From Halorussus sp. MSC15.2 (GTDB taxonomy: Archaea; Halobacteriota; Halobacteria; Halobacteriales; Haladaptataceae), in NCBI RefSeq assembly GCF_010747475.1, contig NZ_VSLZ01000001.1:434001-498000 (forward strand): 64,000 nucleotides of DNA, given 5' to 3'. Both the position numbers and the translations under genes were made by a program. The number at the start of each line of letters is the position of its first letter. Positions within the stretch are counted from its first letter, which is position 1. This document shows positions 1-9,113 of the stretch, piece after piece. The notes under the pieces are model-generated. The model did not search any database. It was not told the origin of the DNA and saw only the letters and a program-made list of their open reading frames with translations.

Positions 1-137
1 TGCATCCCGGACCCCTCCATCGCGTCGAAGCGATAGGCGCTCTCGTCCTCTAGTTCCTCGCGGACCATCGGGATGCTCGCCGTGTCCGCGTTGGTGTGAT
101 ACTCGTTGATGAAAGCTGAGGCGTCTAGAACGTACAT
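1..137 (-). CDS. nob1: Nob1-type PIN-domain endoribonuclease, N-terminal part (runs off the window)
   Basis: The first 45 or so residues are visible on the minus strand, starting at the ATG at 137; the rest lies beyond the left edge. The start MYVLDASAFI carries the first catalytic Asp of a PIN domain (D5), and the following segment with PMVREELED looks like the N-terminus of archaeal Nob1, which cleaves pre-16S rRNA at its 3' end during 30S maturation. Nob1 normally carries a C-terminal zinc ribbon, which cannot be checked here. The start codon directly abuts the TAA of the PRC-barrel gene upstream (138-140), so the two are almost certainly co-transcribed. Identity as Nob1 rather than another PIN protein is inferred from this short segment. 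Confidence 0.7.
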   Translation of the reverse strand, partial: MYVLDASAFINEYHTNADTASIPMVREELEDESAYRFDAMEGSGM

Positions 138-383
138 TTACCGCTGAACGACGATGTAGTCTTTTACTGCCTGCACTCGTTTGACGGGGACCTGAAATCG
201 ACCCTCTTCGTCGGAGTCGAACTCCACCGTGCCACGTTGCAACTGTTCGTCCGGTTCGACGAGTAGGTCCGCGAGTTCACCCGTCTTGAGGTCCATGGTG
301 ATGTTGTACAACATACCGAGTTCTGTTCCGTCTGACCCCATGACGGCCTTCCCCGAGAGGTTTTCGGCGAGGATTTTCGACAT
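138..383 (-). CDS. PRC-barrel domain protein
   Basis: An 81-residue acidic protein that is essentially one PRC-barrel fold. The opening AENLSGKAVMGSDGTELG and the following MDLKTGELADLLVEP are the typical first strands of the family, and the chain ends with a VPVKRVQAVKDYIVV strand. PRC-barrels occur in photosynthetic reaction centre H subunits and in the ribosome-maturation factor RimM. Stand-alone archaeal versions are common and mostly uncharacterised. Here it sits immediately 5' of nob1 in one transcription unit, so a role linked to ribosome maturation is plausible but inferred. A TATA-like box lies 24-31 bp upstream, fitting a leaderless transcript. Confidence 0.88.
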   Translation of the reverse strand: MSKILAENLSGKAVMGSDGTELGMLYNITMDLKTGELADLLVEPDEQLQRGTVEFDSDEEGRFQVPVKRVQAVKDYIVVQR

Positions 384-406
384 ACGGGGGGTTACTGAGT
401 GCTACA

Positions 407-414
407 CCATAAAG
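407..414 (-). promoter_or_regulatory. TATA box of the PRC-barrel/nob1 unit
   Basis: Read on the minus strand the sequence is CTTTATGG, centred about 28 bp upstream of the ATG at 383. That is the usual distance for a haloarchaeal leaderless promoter. It lies in the 147-bp divergent spacer shared with infB; a weaker AT-rich stretch at about 471-479 (AAGTTAAAT) may serve infB. Confidence 0.5.
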
Positions 415-530
415 GATACGGGGTGGTGTGACCCCCGGCAGTTCGGTCGCTGACGTACAGCGGAGTGAAAAAGTTAAATGCTACGCGGAGTACCTCTTGA
501 GTAAGAACCTTCTTTCCCCGGTGGTAGCCT

Positions 531-2333
531 ATGCCTGACACTAATACACGCGAGAACGGACAAGGTCTGCGCACCCCCATTGTCGCCGTACTGGGGCACG
601 TAGACCACGGCAAGACCAGTCTTCTGGACAAGATACGCGGTTCGACCGTCATCGAGGGGGAGGCGGGTGCTATCACCCAGCACATCGGTGCGACCGCCAT
701 CCCGCTCGACGTGGTGTCGAAGGTCGCGGGGAGCCTCATCGACCCGAGCGACTTCGACTTGCCGGGCCTGCTGTTCATCGACACGCCGGGTCACCACTCG
801 TTCACGACGCTCCGGTCGCGCGGCGGCGCGCTGGCCGACATCGCCATCCTCGTCGTGGACGTGAACGACGGCTTCCAACCGCAGACGCTCGAAGCCATCA
901 ACATCCTCAAGCAGTCCCAGACGCCGTTCGTCGTCGCGGCGAACAAGATAGACACCATCCCGGGGTGGAAACCGAACGAGGACGCACCGGTCCAACAGAC
1001 CAAGGAGGCCCAGAGCGACCGGGTACAGTCGGCGCTCGACGAGCAACTCTACGAGATTATCGGCGAACTCAGCGACGAGGGGTTCTCGGCCGACATGTAC
1101 TGGCGGGTGCAGGACTTCCGGGGGAACATCGGCGTGGTACCGGTCAGCGCGGAGACCGGCGAGGGTGTCCCCGACCTCCTGACCGTCCTGATGGGTCTGG
1201 CCCAGCGGTACATGAAAGAGGACATGGCCATCGACGTGACCGGGCCGGGCGCGGGCACCGTTCTCGAAGTCAAAGAAGAGAAGGGCTTCGGGACGACCCT
1301 CGACGTGGTGCTGTACGACGGCACCATCCGCGAGGACGAGACCATCGTGGTCGGGGGTCTCGACGACCCAATCGTGACCGACGTGCGCGCCATCCTGAAA
1401 CCCCGGCCGCTCGCCGAGATTCGGACCGAAGACCGCTTTGAGAAGGTGGACGAAATCGCGGCCGCGTCCGGCGTCAAAATCGCGGCACCTGACCTCGACG
1501 ACGCGATGGCGGGCGCGCCAGTCCGCGTGGTCCGCGACCGAGACATCGAGGAAGTCATCACGGAGGTTCGGGCCGAACTCTCCGAAATCGAGGTCGAGAC
1601 GCAGGAACAGGGCGTGGTCGTGAAGGCGGACACGCTCGGCAGTCTGGAGGCCATCGCCAACGCCATGGACGAGGCCGAGATTCCCATTATGCGCGCCGAA
1701 GTCGGCGACGTTGCCCCCCGCGACATCAGCGTGGCGTCCACCGCGAGCGAGGACAAGCACAAGACGATTCTCGCGTTCAACGTGGACGTGCTGGCCGACG
1801 CCGAACAGCAGGCCGAGGAGAGCGACGTGAAACTGTTCGAGAGCGGCGTCATCTACCGACTCATCGAGGAGTACGAGGAGTACATCGAGGAACTCGAACG
1901 CGCCCAGCAGGAGACGGTGCTGGACAACATCACTCGGCCCGCGCGGTTCCAGATTCTACAGGACCACACCTTCCGCCAGAACGACCCCGCCGTGGTCGGC
2001 GTCGAGATTCTCGCGGGCACCGTCAAGAAGAACAGCAACGTGGTGAAGTTCGACGGGAACGACCCGACGCGGGTCGGCCAACTCAAGGGGATTCAGGAGC
2101 AGGGCGAAGACGTGGACGAGGCTCGGAGCGGGAACCGCGTCAGCGTCGCCATCGACGGACCGACGGTCGGCCGCCAGATAGAGGAGGGCGACGAACTCTG
2201 GATGGAACTCCCCGAGAAGCACGCCAAGATTCTCGAACAGGAACTTGCCGACGACATCCCGGTGGACGAACTCGAGGCGCTCCAGATGTACCTCGACAAA
2301 CGGCGCAAGCGCGACCCCTTCTGGGGCAAATAG
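531..2333 (+). CDS. infB: Translation initiation factor aIF5B (IF-2)
   Basis: A 600-residue GTPase that promotes initiator tRNA placement and subunit joining. Near the N-terminus the P-loop [12 protein letters not shown] is followed by the switch-II sequence DTPGHHSF and the NKID guanine-specificity motif, then by the beta-barrel domain II (about 230-330), domain III (about 350-450) and the domain IV barrel that ends in the basic [12 protein letters not shown] tail. The length is that of archaeal aIF5B, without the long N-terminal extension of eukaryotic eIF5B. The ATG at 531 gives a short, family-typical N-terminus. It is transcribed divergently from the PRC-barrel/nob1 pair. The long open frames on its opposite strand are codon-bias shadows. 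Confidence 0.98.
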   Translation: MPDTNTRENGQGLRTPIVAVLGHVDHGKTSLLDKIRGSTVIEGEAGAITQHIGATAIPLDVVSKVAGSLIDPSDFDLPGLLFIDTPGHHSFTTLRSRGGALADIAILVVDVNDGFQPQTLEAINILKQSQTPFVVAANKIDTIPGWKPNEDAPVQQTKEAQSDRVQSALDEQLYEIIGELSDEGFSADMYWRVQDFRGNIGVVPVSAETGEGVPDLLTVLMGLAQRYMKEDMAIDVTGPGAGTVLEVKEEKGFGTTLDVVLYDGTIREDETIVVGGLDDPIVTDVRAILKPRPLAEIRTEDRFEKVDEIAAASGVKIAAPDLDDAMAGAPVRVVRDRDIEEVITEVRAELSEIEVETQEQGVVVKADTLGSLEAIANAMDEAEIPIMRAEVGDVAPRDISVASTASEDKHKTILAFNVDVLADAEQQAEESDVKLFESGVIYRLIEEYEEYIEELERAQQETVLDNITRPARFQILQDHTFRQNDPAVVGVEILAGTVKKNSNVVKFDGNDPTRVGQLKGIQEQGEDVDEARSGNRVSVAIDGPTVGRQIEEGDELWMELPEKHAKILEQELADDIPVDELEALQMYLDKRRKRDPFWGK

Positions 2334-2584
2334 GTCGGGCCGAAACCGCTGTCCGCGCCCCACCGACTTGAATTCCAGCCACGTACCGGGTTTCTTATAA
2401 ACAGTCGGCTCTATTTTTCACTGTTTATTACTCAATCAGTCCAAACAATAGTGCGGTTAAAATTACCTCTGGATATGGGTTCTTGGCGGGTTTCAGCCGC
2501 GCTCGTAGGGTTTTAAACGGTCTGAAGAGCGAAAACGGCTTCCTCCTTTGAAGTATCAACCCTCGTTCACTGTCGAGTGGAGTC

Positions 2585-3583
2585 ATGACGGAACGTACTA
2601 CGACGCGACGACGGTTCCTGCAAGCATCGGCCGCGACGGTCGTAACTGGCGCCCTCCCCGCGACTGCGACCGCCGCCGAGACCGGGTGGACGGTCGCCGA
2701 GACGCCGTCGGACACGTCCGACGAGCCTTGGCAGACTGCCAAGACCCCCACCGGAAACACCCTCTACGACGTGGAGTACACGAACGACGGCGCGTACGCG
2801 GTCGGCGCCGGCGGCGTCGCCATCCGCCGGACGCCCGACGGCTGGCGGACGGTCTTCGACGGCGGCGTGACCGGAAACGGGAACTCGTTGTACGGCGCGG
2901 ACGTGACCGACGACGGCAAGCAAATCTGGATGGTCGGTTCGTCTGGCGCGGTCGGCGCGTACGACGTGGAGACCGGGACCCTCTACGACCACTCCAAGCC
3001 CGTCGGAAGCACGAACAACTTCAACGACGTGTCCGTGACGGGTCCCGCTGGCGAGGCGAACGTCTACGTCGCGGGCGACTCGGGCAAGGTCTACTACAGC
3101 TTCGAGAACGGGGAGTCCCAGACGTGGAACTACGTCACGCCCGGTAGCGGGTCGGGACTCTCGGCCATCGACTTCCACGACGTGAAGTCCGGCCACGTCG
3201 TGGACACCAACCAGAAAGTGTTCCAGACGACCGACGGCGTTTCCTACGACGACATCGGCATCGCCGACGCGAACGTCAACTTCTACGGCGTGGACAGCGA
3301 CGCCCGCGACGACGTGTGGGTGTCGGGCGGCGGCGGCATGGTCTTCCACTGGGACGGTGCCAACTGGACGCCGACCGACCTCGGCGACGCCGGTCTCCGC
3401 GACGTCGAAGTCACCGACGACGACCGGAACGGCTTCACCGTCGGCGGGGGCGGCAAAGTCTTCGACCTGACCGACGGCAAGTGGGCGCAGGACGCCACGC
3501 CGACCGGCCAGAACCTGAAGGCGGTCGTCCGCGGCAGTCCGAACGTCGCCGTCGGTGCCGGCGGGACGGTCGTCGAGAACTGA
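2585..3583 (+). CDS. Tat-exported beta-propeller protein (Ycf48-like repeats)
   Basis: This is a 332-residue protein. It opens with a twin-arginine signal (TRRRFLQASAA, then an Ala-rich stretch to about residue 30), so it is predicted to be exported folded, the common haloarchaeal route. The rest is built of repeats of about 40 residues containing motifs such as LYDVEYTNDGAYAVGAGG and VSGGGGMVFHWDGANWT. These resemble the blades of YCF48/photosystem-II-stability-factor propellers and BNR repeats. The protein stops at residue 332 without a membrane anchor. Ligand and role are unknown. It is preceded by 250 bp of AT-rich spacer and has no obvious operon partner. Confidence 0.85.
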   Translation: MTERTTTRRRFLQASAATVVTGALPATATAAETGWTVAETPSDTSDEPWQTAKTPTGNTLYDVEYTNDGAYAVGAGGVAIRRTPDGWRTVFDGGVTGNGNSLYGADVTDDGKQIWMVGSSGAVGAYDVETGTLYDHSKPVGSTNNFNDVSVTGPAGEANVYVAGDSGKVYYSFENGESQTWNYVTPGSGSGLSAIDFHDVKSGHVVDTNQKVFQTTDGVSYDDIGIADANVNFYGVDSDARDDVWVSGGGGMVFHWDGANWTPTDLGDAGLRDVEVTDDDRNGFTVGGGGKVFDLTDGKWAQDATPTGQNLKAVVRGSPNVAVGAGGTVVEN

Positions 3584-3727
3584 GCGGCGATTGCCCTCGC
3601 GGAGTCGAACGCTCGCGACAGGCCCTCCGACTCCAGTGTCGCTCCTCGCTCTCCGCCGGATAGGATTACCACCGACCAATAATTTTTAGTCGACGGCTAC
3701 CATATACACCTACTGGAAGGTGGTTTC

Positions 3728-3979
3728 ATGCTCGGGCAAATCCAACTACCTAGTGGTAACGCCGGAGTACCGAACGCATCCTACTACGACCTCGCTCTCG
3801 TCTTCCTTCCGATGCCGCTGCTGGTCGGTCTGCTCGCCGGGAAACTGTTCGGCGTCGCGTCCCAACTCAGCGTGTCGGCGGGCGCGGTGCTGTCGGCGAT
3901 TGCGCTCGCTCATCTGCTCTTCCGGAACCCGCCGACGCGCCGCGGTCCGCGCGGACAGGTCGGCGGACCCTCCGCGTGA
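3728..3979 (+). CDS. Small two-helix membrane protein, function unknown
   Basis: An 83-residue protein with two hydrophobic helices (about 19-43 and 47-66) and a basic, Gly/Pro-rich tail (NPPTRRGPRGQVGGPSA) that should face the cytoplasm. The start is supported by the purine-rich GGAAGGTGG immediately upstream and by an AT-rich TATA-like element (AATAATTTTTAG) around 3678-3689. I recognise no family. An overlapping frame starting at 3720 is a shadow. Confidence 0.72.
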   Translation: MLGQIQLPSGNAGVPNASYYDLALVFLPMPLLVGLLAGKLFGVASQLSVSAGAVLSAIALAHLLFRNPPTRRGPRGQVGGPSA

Positions 3980-4123
3980 AACTGCTGATTCTCCTGCGTG
4001 AGAGTCGACGGCCGCTCTGCGCGAGAACCAGTAGCCGCTCGACACGACGGACGGTAGTCGGTCCGCGTGAGAATCGATGGTCGTTCGAGTGATAGTACGT
4101 GACCGGCGAGCGGACGCGGACGC

Positions 4124-4516
4124 TTATCGCGCGGTCGGCGTGATGTTGTCGCCCATCATCTGCTTGACCTGCATGGCGGCGCTCGCCGCGAGACCTCGGG
4201 CGACCTCCGCCTCCTCGTGGGTTTCCAGGTTGTCCCCGTCGAAGTCGTCGATGCTGGGTTTGAACCCGGCACTCACGGGGTGGCCGACCGGCGGTTGGAC
4301 CGACACCTGCGCCTGCGGTCCGTTGCCGTCGTCGGCGACCTTCGACCCGACGACGTACTCGTCGGGGAGGAACTCGCGGGTCCGGGTGGCGATGTCGGTG
4401 ATGCTGTCGCGAAGCGACTGTTTCTGCTCGGGGGAGAGGTCCGGAACGTCGGCGTTCGCACGTTTCCCGGCCTGCGTCTTGCCGGGGACGCCCGCGTAGG
4501 GGGTGTTTCCGTTCAT
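4124..4516 (-). CDS. Haloarchaeal conserved protein, DUF5811-like
   Basis: A 130-residue soluble acidic protein. The beginning (MNGNTPYAGVPGKTQAG), the central REFLPDEYVVGS and the tail VARGLAASAAMQVKQMMG match my memory of the haloarchaeal family DUF5811, for which no function is known. The C-terminal third should form a helix; no metal-binding or catalytic motif stands out. It is a single gene with its own spacer on both sides. The family name is from memory and should be confirmed by a Pfam search. Confidence 0.78.
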   Translation of the reverse strand: MNGNTPYAGVPGKTQAGKRANADVPDLSPEQKQSLRDSITDIATRTREFLPDEYVVGSKVADDGNGPQAQVSVQPPVGHPVSAGFKPSIDDFDGDNLETHEEAEVARGLAASAAMQVKQMMGDNITPTAR

Positions 4517-4606
4517 CGGTCTGACGACGATAGTTAGGTCCCGACGTTATAAAAGCTCTCGGCTTCGGCAGACTCTGGCACGGTTCTCCACCACGAGCGA
4601 GTCCGC

Positions 4607-5083
4607 TCAGCAAATCGGCTCGCTCTCGCCGTAGACGGCCACGACGACCGCCGTCGCGTAGACCCCGGCCTCGGCGTCGATGCTCGCGGTCTCGACGCGC
4701 TCGCCGGTGAACGTCCACTCGCGCAGTTCCCGCCCGGCCGCCAGACCGGTCCGGACGCGCTCGGTCACGTCCTCGGGGTCGGTCTCGCCCGCGGCCTCGT
4801 AGAACAGGCCCGGTCCCTCCTCGCTCGCGGTCCACCCGAGCGCGGCGGAGACGTGGCCCGGTCCGGCGCGTGTCGCGCGCGCCTGCACGACCGTCAGGCG
4901 CTCGCCGGCCGGTCCGAGGTCCGGGGCCGTGCCGACCGCCTCGACCTCGGCGTCGGCCGGAATCATCGACGAGACCGCGACGAGGTTGTAGTTGTGGAGG
5001 TTGGCGTCCGCGAGGGCGGCGTCGTACGAAGACATCTCCGTGGGACCGGTCCCGGTCCCCCACGCGACCCGAATCGTGCTCAT
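4607..5083 (-). CDS. pdaD: Pyruvoyl-dependent arginine decarboxylase
   Basis: A 158-residue protein of normal PdaD length. It decarboxylates arginine to agmatine, which archaea need for agmatidine at position 34 of tRNA-Ile2 and for polyamines. The self-cleavage site is VAVSSMIP with Ser38-Ser39; cleavage there turns the second Ser into the pyruvoyl cofactor and yields beta and alpha chains. The N-terminal strand IRVAWGTGTGPTEMSSYDAAL and the C-terminal YATAVVVAVYG strand are also typical. It is a monocistronic gene. The identification rests on the cleavage motif and overall pattern and is strong. Confidence 0.95.
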   Translation of the reverse strand: MSTIRVAWGTGTGPTEMSSYDAALADANLHNYNLVAVSSMIPADAEVEAVGTAPDLGPAGERLTVVQARATRAGPGHVSAALGWTASEEGPGLFYEAAGETDPEDVTERVRTGLAAGRELREWTFTGERVETASIDAEAGVYATAVVVAVYGESEPIC

Positions 5084-5173
5084 ATCTAGTGTGAATCACC
5101 GGGCGAGGTAAGGGATTGCGATTTTCGGTCTAGTCGCGGACTCGGCAGTGAGGTCACTCACCACCGAGTCCAG

Positions 5174-5869
5174 TCAGAGGTTCGGTTGTTCGACGGTCTC
5201 GGTCCAGAACTCGTCGCGGAGGTATCGCTCCTCGACCGGGCGGTGGCCGAGGGACTTCGCGACACGGCCGAGCGTGGCCCAGAGCAGTCGCTGGACGGCC
5301 GGGGGTCCGACCGCGACTCTCGTACCGTCTCGGAGGTACTCGGTCATCACGAGTCCGTAGAGGAAACTCGGCTCGCCGTAGTCGCCGCCCGAACCGAACG
5401 CCCCCTCGTGGTCCAACCCGGCGACGGTGAGTTGCGTTTCGAGGGTCTTCGCCCACGGAAGGTCCACGTAGAAGGCGACGAAGTCGTCGGTGTCGTTCCG
5501 GAAGTAGTGTTCGCGCCCGGGCCGGACGGTGTGCTCGTCGCCGGGTTCGAGACGGCGGGGGTCGCCTTCCTCGACGACGGTCAGTTCGCCTTCGACCGCG
5601 CGGAACTGCTCCTCGTCGGCGGTGTGGACGTGTGGGGGGAACTCGGTCGCGTCCGGCGACAACCAGACCAACATGGCGGGCGACTCGTCGGCGTCGTCGG
5701 GCCACCGCAGGGGAGCCATCCACATCCCGGTCCCGGGACTGGACGCGAGCGGGTAGGGCGAATCCGCGAAGAGGTCGGCGGCGGCCCCGTCGGGGTCGAG
5801 TTCGAGCGCGGGTCCTTCGGTCGGTGTGCCGTCCTCGTCGAGGGGACGCCCGGTCGTGAGCGAGTCCAT
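5174..5869 (-). CDS. Cupin-domain protein
   Basis: About 231 residues from the ATG at 5869. An upstream in-frame start at 5923 would add 18 residues but is less likely. The centre carries a cupin barrel: FPPHVHTADEEQFRAVEGEL gives the HXH...E metal set, and GDEHTVRPGREHYFRN the second motif with its His. Cupins bind a metal ion and range from dioxygenases to isomerases and non-catalytic binders, so the reaction cannot be named. The C-terminal 70 residues (VQRLLWATLGRVAKSLGHRP) form a helical extension seen in other haloarchaeal cupins. No operon partner is visible. Confidence 0.85.
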   Translation of the reverse strand: MDSLTTGRPLDEDGTPTEGPALELDPDGAAADLFADSPYPLASSPGTGMWMAPLRWPDDADESPAMLVWLSPDATEFPPHVHTADEEQFRAVEGELTVVEEGDPRRLEPGDEHTVRPGREHYFRNDTDDFVAFYVDLPWAKTLETQLTVAGLDHEGAFGSGGDYGEPSFLYGLVMTEYLRDGTRVAVGPPAVQRLLWATLGRVAKSLGHRPVEERYLRDEFWTETVEQPNL

Positions 5870-5986
5870 GCTCGAAAAAGTCAGCCCGAGGACATAACTC
5901 TCGGGGAATACTTTGCGGGGCACGCCGGGTGAATCAACGAGTATAACCTGCGCGCACCCTCACCCCGAACCAACGGAGACCCCTTC

Positions 5987-6526
5987 ATGACAATCAGATT
6001 CGTGACGAGCAACGAAGGTAAGGTCCGAGAGGCGCGCGAGTACCTCGACGACGACGTGGAGCAGGTCAACTACGACTACACCGAGATTCAGAGCGACGAC
6101 CTCGGCGAAATCGCGGTCGCCGGGGCGAAGGAGGCCTTCGCGGAGACCGGCGGGGACGACCCCGTACTGGTGGACGACGCGGGCCTGTTCGTAGACGCGC
6201 TCGGCGGGTTCCCCGGACCGTACTCCTCGTACGTCGAGGACACCGTGGGCGTCGAGCGCGTCTGGAATCTCGTCGAAATGGAGGAGAACCGCCGGGCGCA
6301 GTTCCGGTGCGCGGTGGCCTACTACGACGGCGAGACGGCCGAGACGTTCGACGGCGCGGTGCCGGGCCGCATCGTCGCGCCGCGCGGCGAGGGCGGGTTC
6401 GGCTACGACCCTATCTTCGAACACGAAGGGGAGACGATGGCCGAGATGAGCACCGAGCGCAAGAACGCGATTTCCCACCGCGGGCGGGCACTGGCGAAGT
6501 TCGCGGACTGGCTGGCCGAGGACTGA
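5987..6526 (+). CDS. XTP/dITP diphosphatase (HAM1/RdgB family)
   Basis: A 179-residue house-cleaning enzyme that hydrolyses ITP, dITP and XTP to the monophosphates, keeping deaminated purines out of nucleic acids. Family signatures are the N-terminal VTSNEGKVREAREYL, the catalytic-region VDDAGLFVDALGGFPGPYSS and the C-terminal FGYDPIFEHEGETMAEMS followed by KNAISHRGRAL. The length matches the family. A possible promoter (GAGTATAACC) lies about 40 bp upstream. The gene is convergent with the downstream HTH regulator. Confidence 0.96.
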   Translation: MTIRFVTSNEGKVREAREYLDDDVEQVNYDYTEIQSDDLGEIAVAGAKEAFAETGGDDPVLVDDAGLFVDALGGFPGPYSSYVEDTVGVERVWNLVEMEENRRAQFRCAVAYYDGETAETFDGAVPGRIVAPRGEGGFGYDPIFEHEGETMAEMSTERKNAISHRGRALAKFADWLAED

Positions 6527-6550
6527 GCGAACGACGCCTCTAGCGGTCGC

Positions 6551-7504
6551 TCAGTCCGAAATCGCCTGCGTTCCGTCGGAGGACGCCGACCGACAGCCCC
6601 GTTCCAGTTCGAGGACGTTCAGGTCGCCGTCGAGGGTCACCGACAGCATCTCGTCGTCCAGCGGAATCTCGACCAGTATCTGCCACGGGTCCTCCGAGAG
6701 GATGGTCGTCTGTTCGTCGCTGACGCACCACGCGAGGTCCCAGTACGGCGTCGTACACAGGTCCACGCCGTGTTCGCGGTGGAACGTCACCACGTCCGAC
6801 TGGTCGAGGAGCGAGAGTCCCACCGCCGAGTAGAGTTGGTGGTGACACTGCTCGCACTCGTGGTCCACTCGCACCTCCAGTCCGAGGAAGTCCTCGTCGT
6901 CGCGGGTAATCGCGGTGGACATCCGGCCGTTGCACTCCGGGCAGACGCCGTCGGCCGCGAGGCAGTGGAGGTGGCGCACGCGCTGGTTGAACGCGTCCAT
7001 TATCTCCTCGCGGGTGCGGTCGTTCAGTCCGCCCGGCGGGAAGGGGTAACAGCCGTGGTTCTTCCCGCACTCCTTGCACTCGATGGCCAGCATCTCGTCG
7101 TCGTAGTACGCCTGTAGTCCGCCGTCGCAGGTCGCACAGGTCCCCTGCACGTCGAACGGACCCATCTCGGGGTGTTCGTTGAACGACCCGGCGAGGATGG
7201 CCCGGACGACCTTCTTCCCGGCCTGCCTGAAGTCGTACCCGTCGTCGGTCTGGACGACGAAGTGGTCGGTGAGCTGCTTGAGGTGGTAGTTGAACTGGGC
7301 GCTGTCGCGCATGCCGACCTCGCGTCGAAGCTCCGAGAAGTTCACCGGGCGGTCCGAGGCCTTCCAGAGCGCCTCCAGAATCGACAGTCGCGTCTCGTTG
7401 GCGATGACCGAGAACGCCTCGGCCGGGGCCACGCAGTCCTCGCAGTCCCGAATCGTGGACTCCTCGGCGTCGAGGTCCGCGTTCGGCCCTGTTGTTCCGC
7501 TCAT
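6551..7504 (-). CDS. ArsR-type winged-helix regulator with C-terminal zinc-ribbon-like domain
   Basis: A 317-residue transcription factor typical of haloarchaea. Residues about 28-95 form a winged helix (FSVIANETRLSILEAL, then FNYHLKQLTDHFVV as the recognition-helix region). The remainder carries paired cysteines (CATC ... CKEC, CPEC ... CEQC) that should make two zinc-binding modules, then a beta-rich C-terminal part. An additional CEDC pair precedes the HTH. The architecture suggests a metal- or redox-responsive or ligand-binding regulator, but the targets are unknown. Its upstream spacer (7505-7879) is shared with the aIF2-gamma operon. Confidence 0.88.
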   Translation of the reverse strand: MSGTTGPNADLDAEESTIRDCEDCVAPAEAFSVIANETRLSILEALWKASDRPVNFSELRREVGMRDSAQFNYHLKQLTDHFVVQTDDGYDFRQAGKKVVRAILAGSFNEHPEMGPFDVQGTCATCDGGLQAYYDDEMLAIECKECGKNHGCYPFPPGGLNDRTREEIMDAFNQRVRHLHCLAADGVCPECNGRMSTAITRDDEDFLGLEVRVDHECEQCHHQLYSAVGLSLLDQSDVVTFHREHGVDLCTTPYWDLAWCVSDEQTTILSEDPWQILVEIPLDDEMLSVTLDGDLNVLELERGCRSASSDGTQAISD

Positions 7505-7832
7505 ACGACGAGATGCGGTCGCATCCGGCTAAAGTGTTGCCTTAATCGCATTTTTGTTGCGTTTCTTACTATTCGGCGGAGATGCGCCGTACCGTCAGCA
7601 GGCCGGTCTACGGCCAAAACTTGTTTACTCGAAGCGGTGGTGGTCCCTCGAAGAGCGATGCTGCTGGAACGGGTCGCGTCGGGAGGCACTCTCCGTCGGC
7701 AACCGACCGAGAACGAAGGGGTCGGACGCGTCCCCGACGAGCGTGATTCCGCCGACCGGGACCGTCCCGACCGTCGTAACTGTGCACGGTAGGAACCGTC
7801 CCGACACCCGAACGAGAACAGTAGGTTTATCA

Positions 7833-7842
7833 GTCGTTCGGG
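7833..7842 (+). promoter_or_regulatory. TATA box for the aIF2-gamma operon
   Basis: The element GGTTTATCAG lies about 40-47 bp before the TTG start. Transcription would begin near 7860-7865, giving a short leader of 15-20 nt that includes the Shine-Dalgarno sequence at 7867-7874. Inferred from spacing and sequence only. Confidence 0.5.
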
Positions 7843-7866
7843 GCGAATCTTCCAGTAGAATTACTT

Positions 7867-7874
7867 CAGGAGGT
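7867..7874 (+). promoter_or_regulatory. Strong Shine-Dalgarno site that fixes a TTG start
   Basis: The sequence CAGGAGGT is complementary to the 3' end of archaeal 16S rRNA and sits 5 nt before TTG at 7880-7882. An in-frame TAG at 7856-7858 excludes any start further upstream, and no ATG or GTG lies between, so TTG must be the start of aIF2-gamma. Confidence 0.8.
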
Positions 7875-7879
7875 CAACT

Positions 7880-9112
7880 TTGACAGGAAATTACGCCCAA
7901 CCGGAGGTGAATATCGGACTGGTCGGTCACGTAGACCACGGAAAGACGACGCTCGTGCAGGCGCTTTCCGGCGAATGGACTGACCAGCACTCCGAGGAGA
8001 TGAAGCGTGGCATCTCCATCCGGCTCGGGTACGCAGACGCCACGTTCCGGCAGTGTCCCGGTCTCGACGAGCCGGAGCGATACACGGTAGACGAGACGTG
8101 TCCGGACGGCAGCGAGAGCGAACCGCTCCGCACGGTGTCGTTCGTGGACGCCCCCGGACACGAGACGCTGATGGCGACGATGCTCTCGGGCGCGGCCATC
8201 ATGGACGGCGCGGTGCTGGTCGTCTCGGCCAGCGAACCCGTCCCGCAGGCCCAGACCGAGGAGCACCTGATGGCGCTCGACATCATCGGCATCGACAACA
8301 TCGTCGTCGCCCAGAACAAAATCGACCTCGTGGACCGCGAGCAGGCCCAGCGCAACTACGAGGAGATACAGGAGTTCGTGGAGGGCACCGTCGCCGAAGA
8401 CGCGCCGGTCGTCCCCATCTCCGCCCAGCAGGAGGTCAACATCGACCTCCTGATGCAGGCCATCGAGGAGGAGATTCCGACGCCCGACCGCGACCCCGAC
8501 GCGGACCCGCGGATGCACGTCGCTCGGAGTTTCGACATCAACCGTCCCGGCACGACGTGGGACGGTCTGATGGGCGGCGTCCTCGGCGGCAGTCTGGTCG
8601 AGGGGAGACTCACGGAGGGCGACGACATCGAACTCCGCCCCGGCCGCGAAGTGGAGGAGGGCGGCGAGACGCGATGGGAACCCGTCGAGACCGACGTGCG
8701 CTCGCTTCAGGCGGGCGGCGAGACGGTGGACGAAGTGACGCCGGGCGGATTGCTCGGCGTCGGGACCGGTCTCGACCCCAGCCTCACGAAAGGCGACGCG
8801 TTGGCGGGACAGGTCGCCGGGACGCCCGGTACCCTCCCCCCGACGTGGAACAAGTTCACGATGGAGGTGGACCTGCTCGAACGCCTCGTCGGACTCGACG
8901 ACCAAGACATCGACGACATCTCGACCGGCGAACCGCTGATGCTCACCATCGGCACCGCCACGACGGTCGGGTCCGTGACCAGCGCGCGCGAAGGCGAGTG
9001 TGAGGTCGCGCTCAAGCGACCGGTCTGCGCACCCGAAGGTGCCCAGATAGCCATCAACCGCCGCATCGGCGCACGCTGGCGACTCATCGGAGTCGGCACG
9101 CTCACCGAGTAG
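7880..9112 (+). CDS. eif2g: Translation initiation factor aIF2, gamma subunit
   Basis: A 410-residue GTPase, the core of the aIF2 heterotrimer that carries methionyl initiator tRNA to the small subunit. The P-loop [16 protein letters not shown], switch [11 protein letters not shown] and NKIDLV are present, followed by the two beta-barrel domains; the chain ends with the family-typical [15 protein letters not shown]. The zinc-knuckle region retains only one Cys of each pair ([21 protein letters not shown]), so it should not bind zinc as in other archaea. Start is TTG with a strong Shine-Dalgarno site. It heads an operon with a PIN nuclease, rpo7 and spt4. Confidence 0.98.
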   Translation: MTGNYAQPEVNIGLVGHVDHGKTTLVQALSGEWTDQHSEEMKRGISIRLGYADATFRQCPGLDEPERYTVDETCPDGSESEPLRTVSFVDAPGHETLMATMLSGAAIMDGAVLVVSASEPVPQAQTEEHLMALDIIGIDNIVVAQNKIDLVDREQAQRNYEEIQEFVEGTVAEDAPVVPISAQQEVNIDLLMQAIEEEIPTPDRDPDADPRMHVARSFDINRPGTTWDGLMGGVLGGSLVEGRLTEGDDIELRPGREVEEGGETRWEPVETDVRSLQAGGETVDEVTPGGLLGVGTGLDPSLTKGDALAGQVAGTPGTLPPTWNKFTMEVDLLERLVGLDDQDIDDISTGEPLMLTIGTATTVGSVTSAREGECEVALKRPVCAPEGAQIAINRRIGARWRLIGVGTLTE

Positions 9113-9113
9113 C

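Larger units (their letters stand above)
7505..7879. other. Divergent intergenic region upstream of the aIF2-gamma operon
   Basis: The stretch separates the HTH regulator (minus) from the aIF2-gamma gene (plus). Close to the regulator it holds AT-rich sequence with a possible minus-strand TATA box (GATTAAGG on that strand, near 7540). The middle, about 7560-7800, contains only short open frames with no recognisable protein, and I see no RNA gene in it. The right end holds the operon promoter and ribosome binding site listed separately. Confidence 0.55.

Noticed and set aside
474-1760. A 428-codon open frame on the minus strand over infB
   Set aside because: High G+C and the GNN codon bias of the real gene leave the complementary frame open. 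It shows no known protein family, and infB on the plus strand is certain.
7625-7807. A 60-codon minus-strand frame upstream of aIF2-gamma
   Set aside because: No family likeness and no ribosome site; it overlaps other short frames and probably is non-coding.
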